A stretch of 34,219 nucleotides of DNA from UBA2283 sp041658955 (GTDB lineage: Bacteria > Patescibacteriota > Microgenomatia > UBA12405): the NCBI GenBank assembly GCA_041658955.1, contig JBAZZE010000011.1:1-34219 (forward strand), written 5' to 3'. Each line of letters starts with the position of its first letter. Position 1 is the first letter of the stretch. The notes under the pieces are model-generated. The model was not told the DNA's origin. It ran no database searches and saw nothing but the letters and a program-made list of their open reading frames with translations. Positions 8,861 to 15,870 of the stretch are shown in pieces. Both the position numbers and the translations under genes were made by a program.

Positions 8861-9094
8861 ATGGCAAAAATTAGTTTAAGTGAAGCAACCGCCTTAAATA
8901 ATTATTACAGTCGATTCTCGGTTGTCTCAGGTGGTGTTCTAGTAGACGCTGGACAGCCAGTAGGTAGCAGTGCCGTTGTGTGTGCTTCCGATGGTAATTC
9001 ATGTCGCCACTCATTCGCTGACGGTTTGTACCACTGTACCAAAGAGGGTTGTGATACTACTTTTTCGATGTTGCCAGTACCCCGACCGGCATAG
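8861..9094 (+). CDS. Small cysteine-containing hypothetical protein
   Basis: A 77-aa protein starting 8 nt after gatB, probably the last gene of that operon. I do not recognise it. The C-terminal half carries four cysteines and two histidines: C at VVCAS, then NSCRH, then YHCTKEGCD, a spacing that could bind a metal ion (C-X6-C-X10-C-X4-C). The N-terminal half is polar, followed by a short VVSGGVLVDAG strand. There is no signal peptide or membrane segment. An opposite-strand frame over the same bases is taken to be a shadow. That it is a real gene is inferred from strand, spacing and its ATG. Confidence 0.5.
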   Translation: MAKISLSEATALNNYYSRFSVVSGGVLVDAGQPVGSSAVVCASDGNSCRHSFADGLYHCTKEGCDTTFSMLPVPRPA

Positions 9095-9118
9095 TTACTA
9101 ATCACATAATATGTGAAG

Positions 9119-9124
9119 TAAAAT
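9119..9124 (+). promoter_or_regulatory. -10 element for the helicase-nuclease gene
   Basis: TAAAAT ends 5 nt before the GTG start at 9130, predicting a leaderless transcript. TTACTA at 9095-9100, 18 nt upstream, is a possible weak -35 element. The site supports GTG 9130 as the start, since no in-frame ATG precedes the Q-motif. Confidence 0.45.
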
Positions 9125-9129
9125 AGGGT

Positions 9130-12100
9130 GTGGAACTAAACCAAGCCCAACAACTCGCCGTCAATACTATCGAAGGTCCAGTCATGGTCATCGCTGGCGC
9201 AGGTACTGGTAAGACTCAAGTTATCGCTCATCGGATTGCCAACATCCTAAAAGTTACTCAAACTCCTCCCTCATCCATCCTTTGTCTCACCTTCACTGAC
9301 AACGCTGCTTTTAACATGAGAAATCGGTTGATTTCCATAATTAGTAGTCAGGCTTATTCAGTCAAAATTCACACCTTTCATTCTTTTTGTAACGAAGTTA
9401 TCCAAACCCACCCAGAATTTTTTATTTTCGGTAAAGGGGCTAAGGTAGTTGATCAGTTGGAGCAAATAGAAATTTTTAGACAGATCATTGACCATCTTCC
9501 CGATGGTGCTGTCCTCAAACCCTGGGGTGATAAATATTTTTACTTACGTGAAATTGGTTCCCGTCTTCAAAACTTAAAACGAGAAAGTATTAGTCCTGAT
9601 ACGTTCCAATCTCTCATCGATTCTGAGAAATATTTTATAGACCAAAGTGCTGATATTTTTTCAAAAATAAAACTACTAAGGGTTGGTAAAACTCTAGAAC
9701 CAGATTTACTTAGTTTAGTAAGTGGACTTCAAAAAATCCCCAATCTTTCTGATGCTATCACTACCCTTATTTCTTACCATCAAACACTTTTTCAAAATGG
9801 AGGTTACGATATAGGTGCTGCCAAAAATCCAGCAATAAACTTTAAAAATGCTCTGCTTCATCTATATGATAGTTATCAAAAAAACATCCCCAAGCAACAA
9901 GAACTGTTAAGTCTTTATATCGACTACCAGCAGACTTTAAAAGATCGTGGTCGCTATGACTTTGATGACATGATACTTTTTGTCCTCAATGCTTTCAAAG
10001 AAAAACAAGATTTACTTCTGGAATATCAAGAAAAATTTCAATATATGTTGGTTGATGAATACCAAGATACCAACTCTTCTCAAAACCAAATCATCGAGTT
10101 ACTTGGCAATTATTTTGACCACCCTAATATTTTTGTAGTGGGGGATGATGATCAGTCGATCTTTCGATTTCAGGGCGCGTCACTCGAAAATCTGCAAACA
10201 TTTTTAACCAAATATCAAGTTGACCCCATAGTTCTAACCAACAATTATCGTAGCCATCAGCTAATTTTGGACACAGCCGCGTCGGTCATCAACCACAATC
10301 AAAATCGTCTCGGAAATCTCATCAAGACCATCGATAAAAATTTAGTCAGCTCCACTACCACCGATACTAACCCTGTTAACCTGACAATTGCCGACAGTCC
10401 ACTTTCAGAAAATTTTTTGGTTGGCTCAAAAATAAAAGAGTTACTTGATTCTGGCGTACCTGCCAGCGAAATTGCCGTAATTTATCGCAATAACCGTGAT
10501 GTAAACGATCTTCTCGAAATTCTCAATCATCTTCAAGTCCCATTTTACCTACCATCAGAACAGAATATCCTTGAAAGCAAACCAATCATTCACCTCATCA
10601 ATCTACTTAAATTAATTCTCAACCCCAGTGATAAATCTTTACTTTATCCAATCTTGGCTTCGGAGTTTGTCAACTTTGATGCCTTGGACTTACTCCATCT
10701 CACCAAAGGCGAACCAATTTCTAAAAAGTCTCAGCTAAAACTCAAAAAATTTAACCTCCGCCTTGCTCGGGCCAGAGTCCGGCTGGAAAGATATAATCTC
10801 GACAAATTTTTCAACATCACCATTCGTAAGTTTAAGTTTCTGAAGTACTGCCTTTCACAAAAAAATATTTCTATCCTCAACCAACTCCATACTTTTTACG
10901 GAGAACTCAAACGTCTTTGTCTAGAAGAAAAGTTTACTCTGGAAAAATTTTTACAAAGACTCGATCTGTATTCTGAAAATCAGGTGCCGTTATCCTGTCC
11001 ACCACTTATCTCTGACACCGCCACTTCAGTAGCCCTCATGACTGCTCATCGGGCCAAAGGATTGGAATTTGGCCATGTTTTTATTATTCAGGCTCTAGAT
11101 AAAAAATGGGGTAATAATCCTGATCGTTCCACCATTAAGCTACCACCAGGAATTATTCGGACCGAACTTTCAACTGAACTAAATGATGCCAATGAAGAAG
11201 AACGCCGACTATTTTATGTCGCTCTGACTCGGGCAAAGTCCCAGATTTATATTTCTTATGCTTCCAAAAATAATTCACTTCGTGATCAGTTGCCTTCCGT
11301 ATTTTTATCTGAGATTGACCCAAAACTAATTGAATTAATCACCCCTCCCTCCACCACCCAAACTCAATCTTTGGAAACAATTTTTAATCCCACTGGGCCT
11401 ACTTCTATCAAATCCATTAGTCTTAAAAAATATCTTACTGAATTTTTTGCCACCGAATATGTCTTCAATGTCACCCATCTCAATTCATATTTACGCTGTC
11501 CTTTTTGTTTCTATCACACCACTATCCTGCTAATCCCTCAGTCTAGGAATAAATTTAGCAGTTTTGGCACGGCTATACACGCCGCCCTCTCAGTTGCTTA
11601 TCAAGGTAAGCCAAATGTCATTGAAACTTTTGATCGGGTCCTCCTGTCCGAACAACTACCGTTATCTGATTATCAGGAAAGTCTTAAAAAAGGTCATGAA
11701 GTGCTGACTAGTTACTTAAAAAATTACCCAATAGACACAAGCATTCATAGATTAACCGAACATAATTTTCGATCAAGCCATGTTCACCTAGATGACATTC
11801 CTATCACTGGAAAAATCGATTTAGTCAACATTTTGGATAAAAACCAAGTTGAAGTAATAGATTTTAAGACTGGTAATCCCGATGGGAAATATAAAGAACT
11901 TTCTCCCGATGGCGACTACTTCCGTCAACTAGTATTCTACAAACTGCTGGCCACTCTCGATCCAAATTTCAAATACAATGTTGTCAAAGGCACTATCGAT
12001 TTTGTAGAAAAGAGTAAACAAAAAGAAACTTTTATCCGTCGGGAATTTGATATTACTGAAGAGCAAATAACCAACCTTAAAAACTTAATCAAGGATACTT

Positions 12101-12180
12101 ATCAAAAAATTATTTCATTTGAATTCAACATAATTGGTGATAATTGTCGTAATTCAAATCACCTCCATCACTTACTATAA
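9130..12180 (+). CDS. UvrD/REP-like helicase fused to a C-terminal PD-(D/E)XK nuclease
   Basis: A 1016-aa helicase-nuclease of the RecB/AddA-AddB style, likely for DNA end resection or repair. Helicase motifs: Q-motif LNQAQQLAV, Walker A GAGTGKT, TFTDNAAFNM, motif II DEYQDTN, motif III GDDDQSIFRFQGA, ENYRS-like NNYRS, motif V TAHRAKGLEFGH and motif VI RRLFYVALTRAKS. From about residue 780 comes a nuclease domain: LNSYLRCPFC (Cys790, Cys793), Asp897 in GKIDLVN, Asp911 and Lys913 in VIDFKTG, and the RQLVFYKLL helix. AddB-type iron-sulfur nucleases use four cysteines; here only Cys790, Cys793 and Cys1006 are apparent. The start is GTG. It converges on the beta-propeller gene, leaving 7 nt between the two stops. 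Confidence 0.9.
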   Translation: MELNQAQQLAVNTIEGPVMVIAGAGTGKTQVIAHRIANILKVTQTPPSSILCLTFTDNAAFNMRNRLISIISSQAYSVKIHTFHSFCNEVIQTHPEFFIFGKGAKVVDQLEQIEIFRQIIDHLPDGAVLKPWGDKYFYLREIGSRLQNLKRESISPDTFQSLIDSEKYFIDQSADIFSKIKLLRVGKTLEPDLLSLVSGLQKIPNLSDAITTLISYHQTLFQNGGYDIGAAKNPAINFKNALLHLYDSYQKNIPKQQELLSLYIDYQQTLKDRGRYDFDDMILFVLNAFKEKQDLLLEYQEKFQYMLVDEYQDTNSSQNQIIELLGNYFDHPNIFVVGDDDQSIFRFQGASLENLQTFLTKYQVDPIVLTNNYRSHQLILDTAASVINHNQNRLGNLIKTIDKNLVSSTTTDTNPVNLTIADSPLSENFLVGSKIKELLDSGVPASEIAVIYRNNRDVNDLLEILNHLQVPFYLPSEQNILESKPIIHLINLLKLILNPSDKSLLYPILASEFVNFDALDLLHLTKGEPISKKSQLKLKKFNLRLARARVRLERYNLDKFFNITIRKFKFLKYCLSQKNISILNQLHTFYGELKRLCLEEKFTLEKFLQRLDLYSENQVPLSCPPLISDTATSVALMTAHRAKGLEFGHVFIIQALDKKWGNNPDRSTIKLPPGIIRTELSTELNDANEEERRLFYVALTRAKSQIYISYASKNNSLRDQLPSVFLSEIDPKLIELITPPSTTQTQSLETIFNPTGPTSIKSISLKKYLTEFFATEYVFNVTHLNSYLRCPFCFYHTTILLIPQSRNKFSSFGTAIHAALSVAYQGKPNVIETFDRVLLSEQLPLSDYQESLKKGHEVLTSYLKNYPIDTSIHRLTEHNFRSSHVHLDDIPITGKIDLVNILDKNQVEVIDFKTGNPDGKYKELSPDGDYFRQLVFYKLLATLDPNFKYNVVKGTIDFVEKSKQKETFIRREFDITEEQITNLKNLIKDTYQKIISFEFNIIGDNCRNSNHLHHLL

Positions 12181-12187
12181 GCGGATC

Positions 12188-13282
12188 TTAAAACAGTACC
12201 TCCATTTCTTGTAAAACCCAATTACTTTGAATTTTTGCTTTTCTAATTAATTTTTTCTGAAGATCAAAAAGATAAATTGACTCCCGGTTTGAATCAATGG
12301 CTGTGTAAAGTCCAGGGTAGCCGGTTACTTCCTTTACTTGTTGTAGCCACTCCATACCTCGTGCCGATTCTATCTGTGGCAAATTAGTAAAATCCAAGAC
12401 CGCACTTCTTCCAAACTCTTCGTTGTATACAACAGCCCTTCCATTACCGGTATCCGTAACCATTATTTGGCTGTTTGAAAGAGTGGTGACTGAATGAGGG
12501 TGTTTTAGGTTTTCATCTAAGCTTACGGCTGTATTGGTTGTCTTATCAATTTTGACAAATCCGTGATGAAAAAATGTTGCCAATATATACTCACCAGCAT
12601 AGATGGAACTATTTGGAAAGGCTGTTCTTAGCCCTGGAGGTAACCCTAGGCCTGAACTATAGTCTGCCGAATTTATAGTCATATTAATTGGCGCTTTAGT
12701 TGCATATGACTTATCGAAACCGTTTTCCCAGGCGTTCCAAGTGTAAGTTGGTTGACCAGATGCAATATCGAATTCGATAATTCGATCAAATCCCGCTGAA
12801 GTTACCAGCAATCTAGTTTGATCTGGAGAAATTGAAATTGAGTGGATAAAAGCCAGCCAACTACTCTTCAGGGGGACTTCTTTTATGCGTAAGTCGTTCT
12901 TATCTAACTTATACACCTTATCGACTGCTCCAAAAAAAACATCTCCATTGTCATCTTTTACTAATCCTCTTGTATCCGGGGTATCAATTCTAATCTGGAC
13001 ATCATTGTCACCTAGAATATCATCATCCATGGGTAGATCATCGGTAACTATAATAGCCCCTTGAGAAATTTCTCTATGTGATATCGAACCTGTCGCTCCA
13101 CTAGCGACTTCATCATTCCTTTTTTCTAACCTGTCCTGTCGATTAAATCCCTTCAGCTGAATAATCCACCTTAATCCGTCGCCCAATCTTTTATCCTCGG
13201 TAAATTTGCTCAAGTCAACTACCATAACATTTTCGACTGCAGTCTCGGCTTGATTTAATCCCTTATCCAGTAAATCACGCAT
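12188..13282 (-). CDS. Beta-propeller-like protein of unknown function
   Basis: A 364-aa soluble protein with repeated beta-rich units of the NHL/YVTN kind, for example SISISPDQTRLLVTSAGFDRIIEFDIASG (seen across about residues 146-174), HPHSVTTLSNSQIMVTDTGNGRAVVYN and YTAIDSNRESIYLFDLQ. The first 100 residues are more polar and contain an acidic stretch (DDLPMDDDILGDNDV). There is no signal peptide or membrane helix. Propellers usually act as binding scaffolds; no enzyme motif is visible. It is transcribed leftward, divergent from rmuC across 24 bp, with TATACT ending 8 nt before its ATG. The exact family was not recognised. Confidence 0.6.
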   Translation of the reverse strand: MRDLLDKGLNQAETAVENVMVVDLSKFTEDKRLGDGLRWIIQLKGFNRQDRLEKRNDEVASGATGSISHREISQGAIIVTDDLPMDDDILGDNDVQIRIDTPDTRGLVKDDNGDVFFGAVDKVYKLDKNDLRIKEVPLKSSWLAFIHSISISPDQTRLLVTSAGFDRIIEFDIASGQPTYTWNAWENGFDKSYATKAPINMTINSADYSSGLGLPPGLRTAFPNSSIYAGEYILATFFHHGFVKIDKTTNTAVSLDENLKHPHSVTTLSNSQIMVTDTGNGRAVVYNEEFGRSAVLDFTNLPQIESARGMEWLQQVKEVTGYPGLYTAIDSNRESIYLFDLQKKLIRKAKIQSNWVLQEMEVLF

Positions 13283-13306
13283 TAGCGATTAGTATACAAT
13301 AGTGTA
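13283..13306. promoter_or_regulatory. 24-bp bidirectional promoter centred on GTATAC (propeller / rmuC)
   Basis: The palindrome GTATAC at 13292-13297 lies exactly at the midpoint of the spacer. Rightward, TACAAT at 13295-13300 ends 6 nt before the rmuC ATG (or TATACA at 13293-13298 ends 8 nt before it). Leftward, TATACT at 13296-13291 ends 8 nt before the propeller ATG. Both transcripts are predicted to be leaderless. The transcription starts are inferred. Confidence 0.6.
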
Positions 13307-14347
13307 ATGACTCCGGTATATCTACTCCTCATCCTAATTCTTGCCATCTTGAGCTATATTCTCTATCGTCAAAGTAAGCAAAAACCAGTTGAAATCGATA
13401 TCAATAATGCCATCGATATTCTCGTCAAACAAGCCAATGAAAAGTTAGACGATAAAAACAAACAAAGTCAGATCGATCTGTTGAACAAAAAAGACTCAAT
13501 CGAAAAAATGGTCAAGCAAGTCTTAGATCAACTAAACAGTGTCGAGAGAGAGCGGGTTAGTAGCTTTACCGGTCTACGTGATGCCATTGAAAGTACCAGC
13601 AAAATTACCAAGGAACTATCCGCTACTACTGAAGGACTAAAACGTACTTTAAGTAGTGACCGCATGCGGGGAGCTTTTGGTGAAAAAGTTGCCGAAGATT
13701 TACTCAAGCAATCAGGCTTCGTCATTGGGACTGATTATAGTAAGCAAGAGTCATTTGAACAGGGGAGACCGGATTTCACCATATACTTACCAGACAAAAC
13801 CAAGATCAATATTGATGCTAAGTTTCCCTATGCCAATATCGTTAAGATGAGTGAAACTGAAAATCTCGATCAAAAAGCTCAGTTTCTCAAGTCATTTGAA
13901 TCAGACATCAAGCGAAAAATCACCGATGTTTCCAGCAGAAATTATATTAACCCAGAAGATAATACTGTTGATTTTGTCGTCGTCTTTATACCCAATGAAA
14001 TGATTTTTAGCTTTATTTATGAAAAATTCCCTCATATTTTGGAAGAAGCCTTTAATAAAAAGATTGTTTTTGCCGGACCATTTAGTTTTACGGCGATCTT
14101 GAGGATGGTTCGCCAAGCCTATGAAAACTTCCGTTTCCAGAAAAATGTCAAAGGTATTATCGCTCAGATTAAAATTTTTGAAACAGAATTCGAAAAATAC
14201 AATGAAGAGTTTGGCAAATTAGGTGATCGAATCGATAGTCTTCACAAACAATATGACGAAGTCGGTAGTACTCGTACTAAAAAACTCCAAAAAGTAATTG
14301 ACAAAATAAAGATTGAAGACAGTATCTCCCATGCCCTTCCTGAATAA
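13307..14347 (+). CDS. rmuC: RmuC family DNA recombination protein
   Basis: A 346-aa RmuC homologue. It opens with an N-terminal membrane anchor (residues about 3-20, rich in Leu and Ile), then a long charged coiled-coil region (about 35-115), then the RmuC core: RMRGAFGEKVAEDLLKQSGF, GRPDFTIYLPD, NIDAKFPYANI and VVFIPNEMIFSFIYEKFP. E. coli RmuC limits inversion at short inverted repeats, and the core resembles a PD-(D/E)XK nuclease fold (the D in RPDF and the DAK triplet fit that). The rest of the chain returns to coiled coil. Its 3' end overlaps the next small membrane gene by 17 nt. Confidence 0.92.
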   Translation: MTPVYLLLILILAILSYILYRQSKQKPVEIDINNAIDILVKQANEKLDDKNKQSQIDLLNKKDSIEKMVKQVLDQLNSVERERVSSFTGLRDAIESTSKITKELSATTEGLKRTLSSDRMRGAFGEKVAEDLLKQSGFVIGTDYSKQESFEQGRPDFTIYLPDKTKINIDAKFPYANIVKMSETENLDQKAQFLKSFESDIKRKITDVSSRNYINPEDNTVDFVVVFIPNEMIFSFIYEKFPHILEEAFNKKIVFAGPFSFTAILRMVRQAYENFRFQKNVKGIIAQIKIFETEFEKYNEEFGKLGDRIDSLHKQYDEVGSTRTKKLQKVIDKIKIEDSISHALPE

Positions 14348-14612
14348 AATTTTCGCCTTTATATTTTGGTCTTTATTGGCACTATTACTAAACATTTTTT
14401 CTCCCGATAATCTTTTATCTGTAGTCGGTTTTTTTGTGGTGTTGTTTTGTGCTCTATTTACTACTCTTCGAATTTTTAACGCTAGCATACGGAGGTGTCT
14501 GCTGATAACCACATTTTGTATTTCTATTCTATTGCTTCAGTATTTTGGCCAGATAACCGCTCTTAATGTCGGGCTTATTTTAGCTTTATTTATAGTCTTT
14601 GTTCGTCGTTAG
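14331..14612 (+). CDS. Small multi-pass membrane protein, unknown function
   Basis: A 93-aa, very hydrophobic protein with three to four predicted membrane helices (about residues 5-22, 30-47, 58-75 and 77-91) and basic residues between them (RIFNASIRRC and a terminal VRR). It is not recognised. ATG 14331 was chosen over an upstream in-frame TTG at 14313, which would lie deeper inside rmuC. Either way the start sits inside rmuC, so the gene is probably translated from the rmuC mRNA. The hrcA promoter begins 10 nt after its stop. Confidence 0.6.
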   Translation: MPFLNKIFAFIFWSLLALLLNIFSPDNLLSVVGFFVVLFCALFTTLRIFNASIRRCLLITTFCISILLLQYFGQITALNVGLILALFIVFVRR

Positions 14613-14621
14613 ATTATCCAC

Positions 14622-14658
14622 TTGACACCTGTTAGCAGTCTCGCTATTATATTGCTAA
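14622..14658 (+). promoter_or_regulatory. Sigma70-type promoter with CIRCE-like HrcA operator
   Basis: A perfect -35 TTGACA (14622-14627), a 17-nt spacer and -10 TATTAT (14645-14650) precede the hrcA ATG at 14660 by 9 nt. Overlapping the -10 is a CIRCE-like inverted repeat: left arm TTAGCAGTC (14632-14640; 8 of 9 match the known CIRCE arm TTAGCACTC), a spacer of exactly 9 nt, and right arm TATTGCTAA (14650-14658; 7 of 9 match GAGTGCTAA). HrcA bound here would cover the -10 and the start site, giving autoregulation of the chaperone operon. Confidence 0.8.
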
Positions 14659-14659
14659 T

Positions 14660-15400
14660 ATGGCCGACCTAACCCAACGTCAAATAAAAATTCTCAAATG
14701 TATTACCGAAGAGTTTATCGATAGCGCTGCACCAGTTGGCTCCGAAAACTTGGAAAGAAAATTTAGTTTGGGAATTTCATCGGCGACTATTAGAAATGAA
14801 ATGTCTTCTCTGACCCAATTGGGATACCTCAAGAAGTCCCACCTTTCAGCCGGACGTATGCCCACTTCAATGGGTCTCAAATATTATGTCCGCAACCTCA
14901 TGACTCCTAAGTCGATGAGTGTCACTGAAGAAATTGGTGTCAAGGAAAAAGTTTGGGATTATCGCAACGAATTTGATAAGCTCCTCAAAGAAGCCACCCG
15001 TGAATTAGCCGTCCGTACTCGGGCAATGGCTATTTCTACAACAGATCATGGCAGTATCTACAGTTATGGCGCTAGCAATTTGCTCGAAGAACCTGAGTTT
15101 TTCAACATTGATGTCACTAAGACTGTACTTTCTCTCATCGACAATAACAATTTTTGGTTTGATATTGTTTCCCGCTCTGGTGGTTCCAATCGTGGCACTT
15201 CCGAACAAGTCATTCATCTTTTAATCGGTGAAGATCTTGGGCTTGAGCATCTCGAACCTTGTGGGTTTGTCTATCAGACCTACGAAGCCGGTCCACATCG
15301 AGGCATCGTTGGTATTGTTGGTCCCGCCCGATGTCACTACCAAAGTATCATTCCTGTAGTCGACTATTTTGCTGATCTACTATCTACAATTTCCCGTTAA
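14660..15400 (+). CDS. hrcA: Heat-inducible transcription repressor HrcA (short form)
   Basis: The repressor of the heat-shock chaperone operon through CIRCE operators. The N-terminal winged-helix part is clear: LTQRQIKILKCITEEFIDSAAPVGS, then GISSATIRNEMSSLTQLGYL followed by SAGRMPTSMGLKYYV. The C-terminal GAF-like domain is shortened: 246 aa in total against roughly 340 aa for B. subtilis HrcA. It ends with a recognisable dimer-type segment (GIVGIVGPARCHYQSIIPVVDYFADLLS). The start at 14660 fits the promoter and predicts a leaderless mRNA. It is followed after 4 nt by grpE and then dnaK, the classical order. Confidence 0.92.
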   Translation: MADLTQRQIKILKCITEEFIDSAAPVGSENLERKFSLGISSATIRNEMSSLTQLGYLKKSHLSAGRMPTSMGLKYYVRNLMTPKSMSVTEEIGVKEKVWDYRNEFDKLLKEATRELAVRTRAMAISTTDHGSIYSYGASNLLEEPEFFNIDVTKTVLSLIDNNNFWFDIVSRSGGSNRGTSEQVIHLLIGEDLGLEHLEPCGFVYQTYEAGPHRGIVGIVGPARCHYQSIIPVVDYFADLLSTISR

Positions 15401-15404
15401 TACT

Positions 15405-15845
15405 ATGAAAAACAAGAGTCCTAAACTTGACACATCTACTGAGGTCCAAGAACTCAAGGAAAAGTTAGCCCGATCTTTGGCTGACTACGCTAATTTAGAA
15501 AAACGCATCGAAGCCCAGCGCCAGATGTATGTCACCTTGGCCACAGTTAGCATCATTACTAAAATGATCAATGTACTTGATGATTTATACCTTACTTACG
15601 GACATCTCAAAGACGATGGTCTCAAAATAACTATTGATAAATTTGTTAGTATCCTAACCTCTGAAGGTTTAACTGAAATAAAAACCGACACTGAGTTTAA
15701 TCCGGAAACCATGGAGTGTATCGCTACCGCGCCAGGGGAAGACAACCAGATTATCTCAGTCGAGAAGCGGGGATATAGCCTAAATGGCCAGGTCATCCGC
15801 CCCTCTCAAGTCATCGTCGGTAAAAAAGATCAACTCACCAATTAA
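15405..15845 (+). CDS. grpE: Nucleotide exchange factor GrpE
   Basis: A 146-aa co-chaperone that releases ADP from DnaK. It has an N-terminal charged coiled coil (EVQELKEKLARSLADYANLEKRIEAQ), a helical bundle with LATVSIITKMINVLDDLYL, and the C-terminal beta domain with the family end pattern (TMECIATAPGEDNQIISVEKRGYSLNGQVIRPSQVIVGK in outline). It is somewhat shorter than the usual 180-200 aa because the N-terminal tail is reduced. The ATG at 15405 is 4 nt after the hrcA stop; earlier in-frame codons would overlap hrcA. dnaK follows after 25 nt. Confidence 0.93.
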   Translation: MKNKSPKLDTSTEVQELKEKLARSLADYANLEKRIEAQRQMYVTLATVSIITKMINVLDDLYLTYGHLKDDGLKITIDKFVSILTSEGLTEIKTDTEFNPETMECIATAPGEDNQIISVEKRGYSLNGQVIRPSQVIVGKKDQLTN

Positions 15846-15870
15846 ATTATTATTTTATTTAAAAAATATT

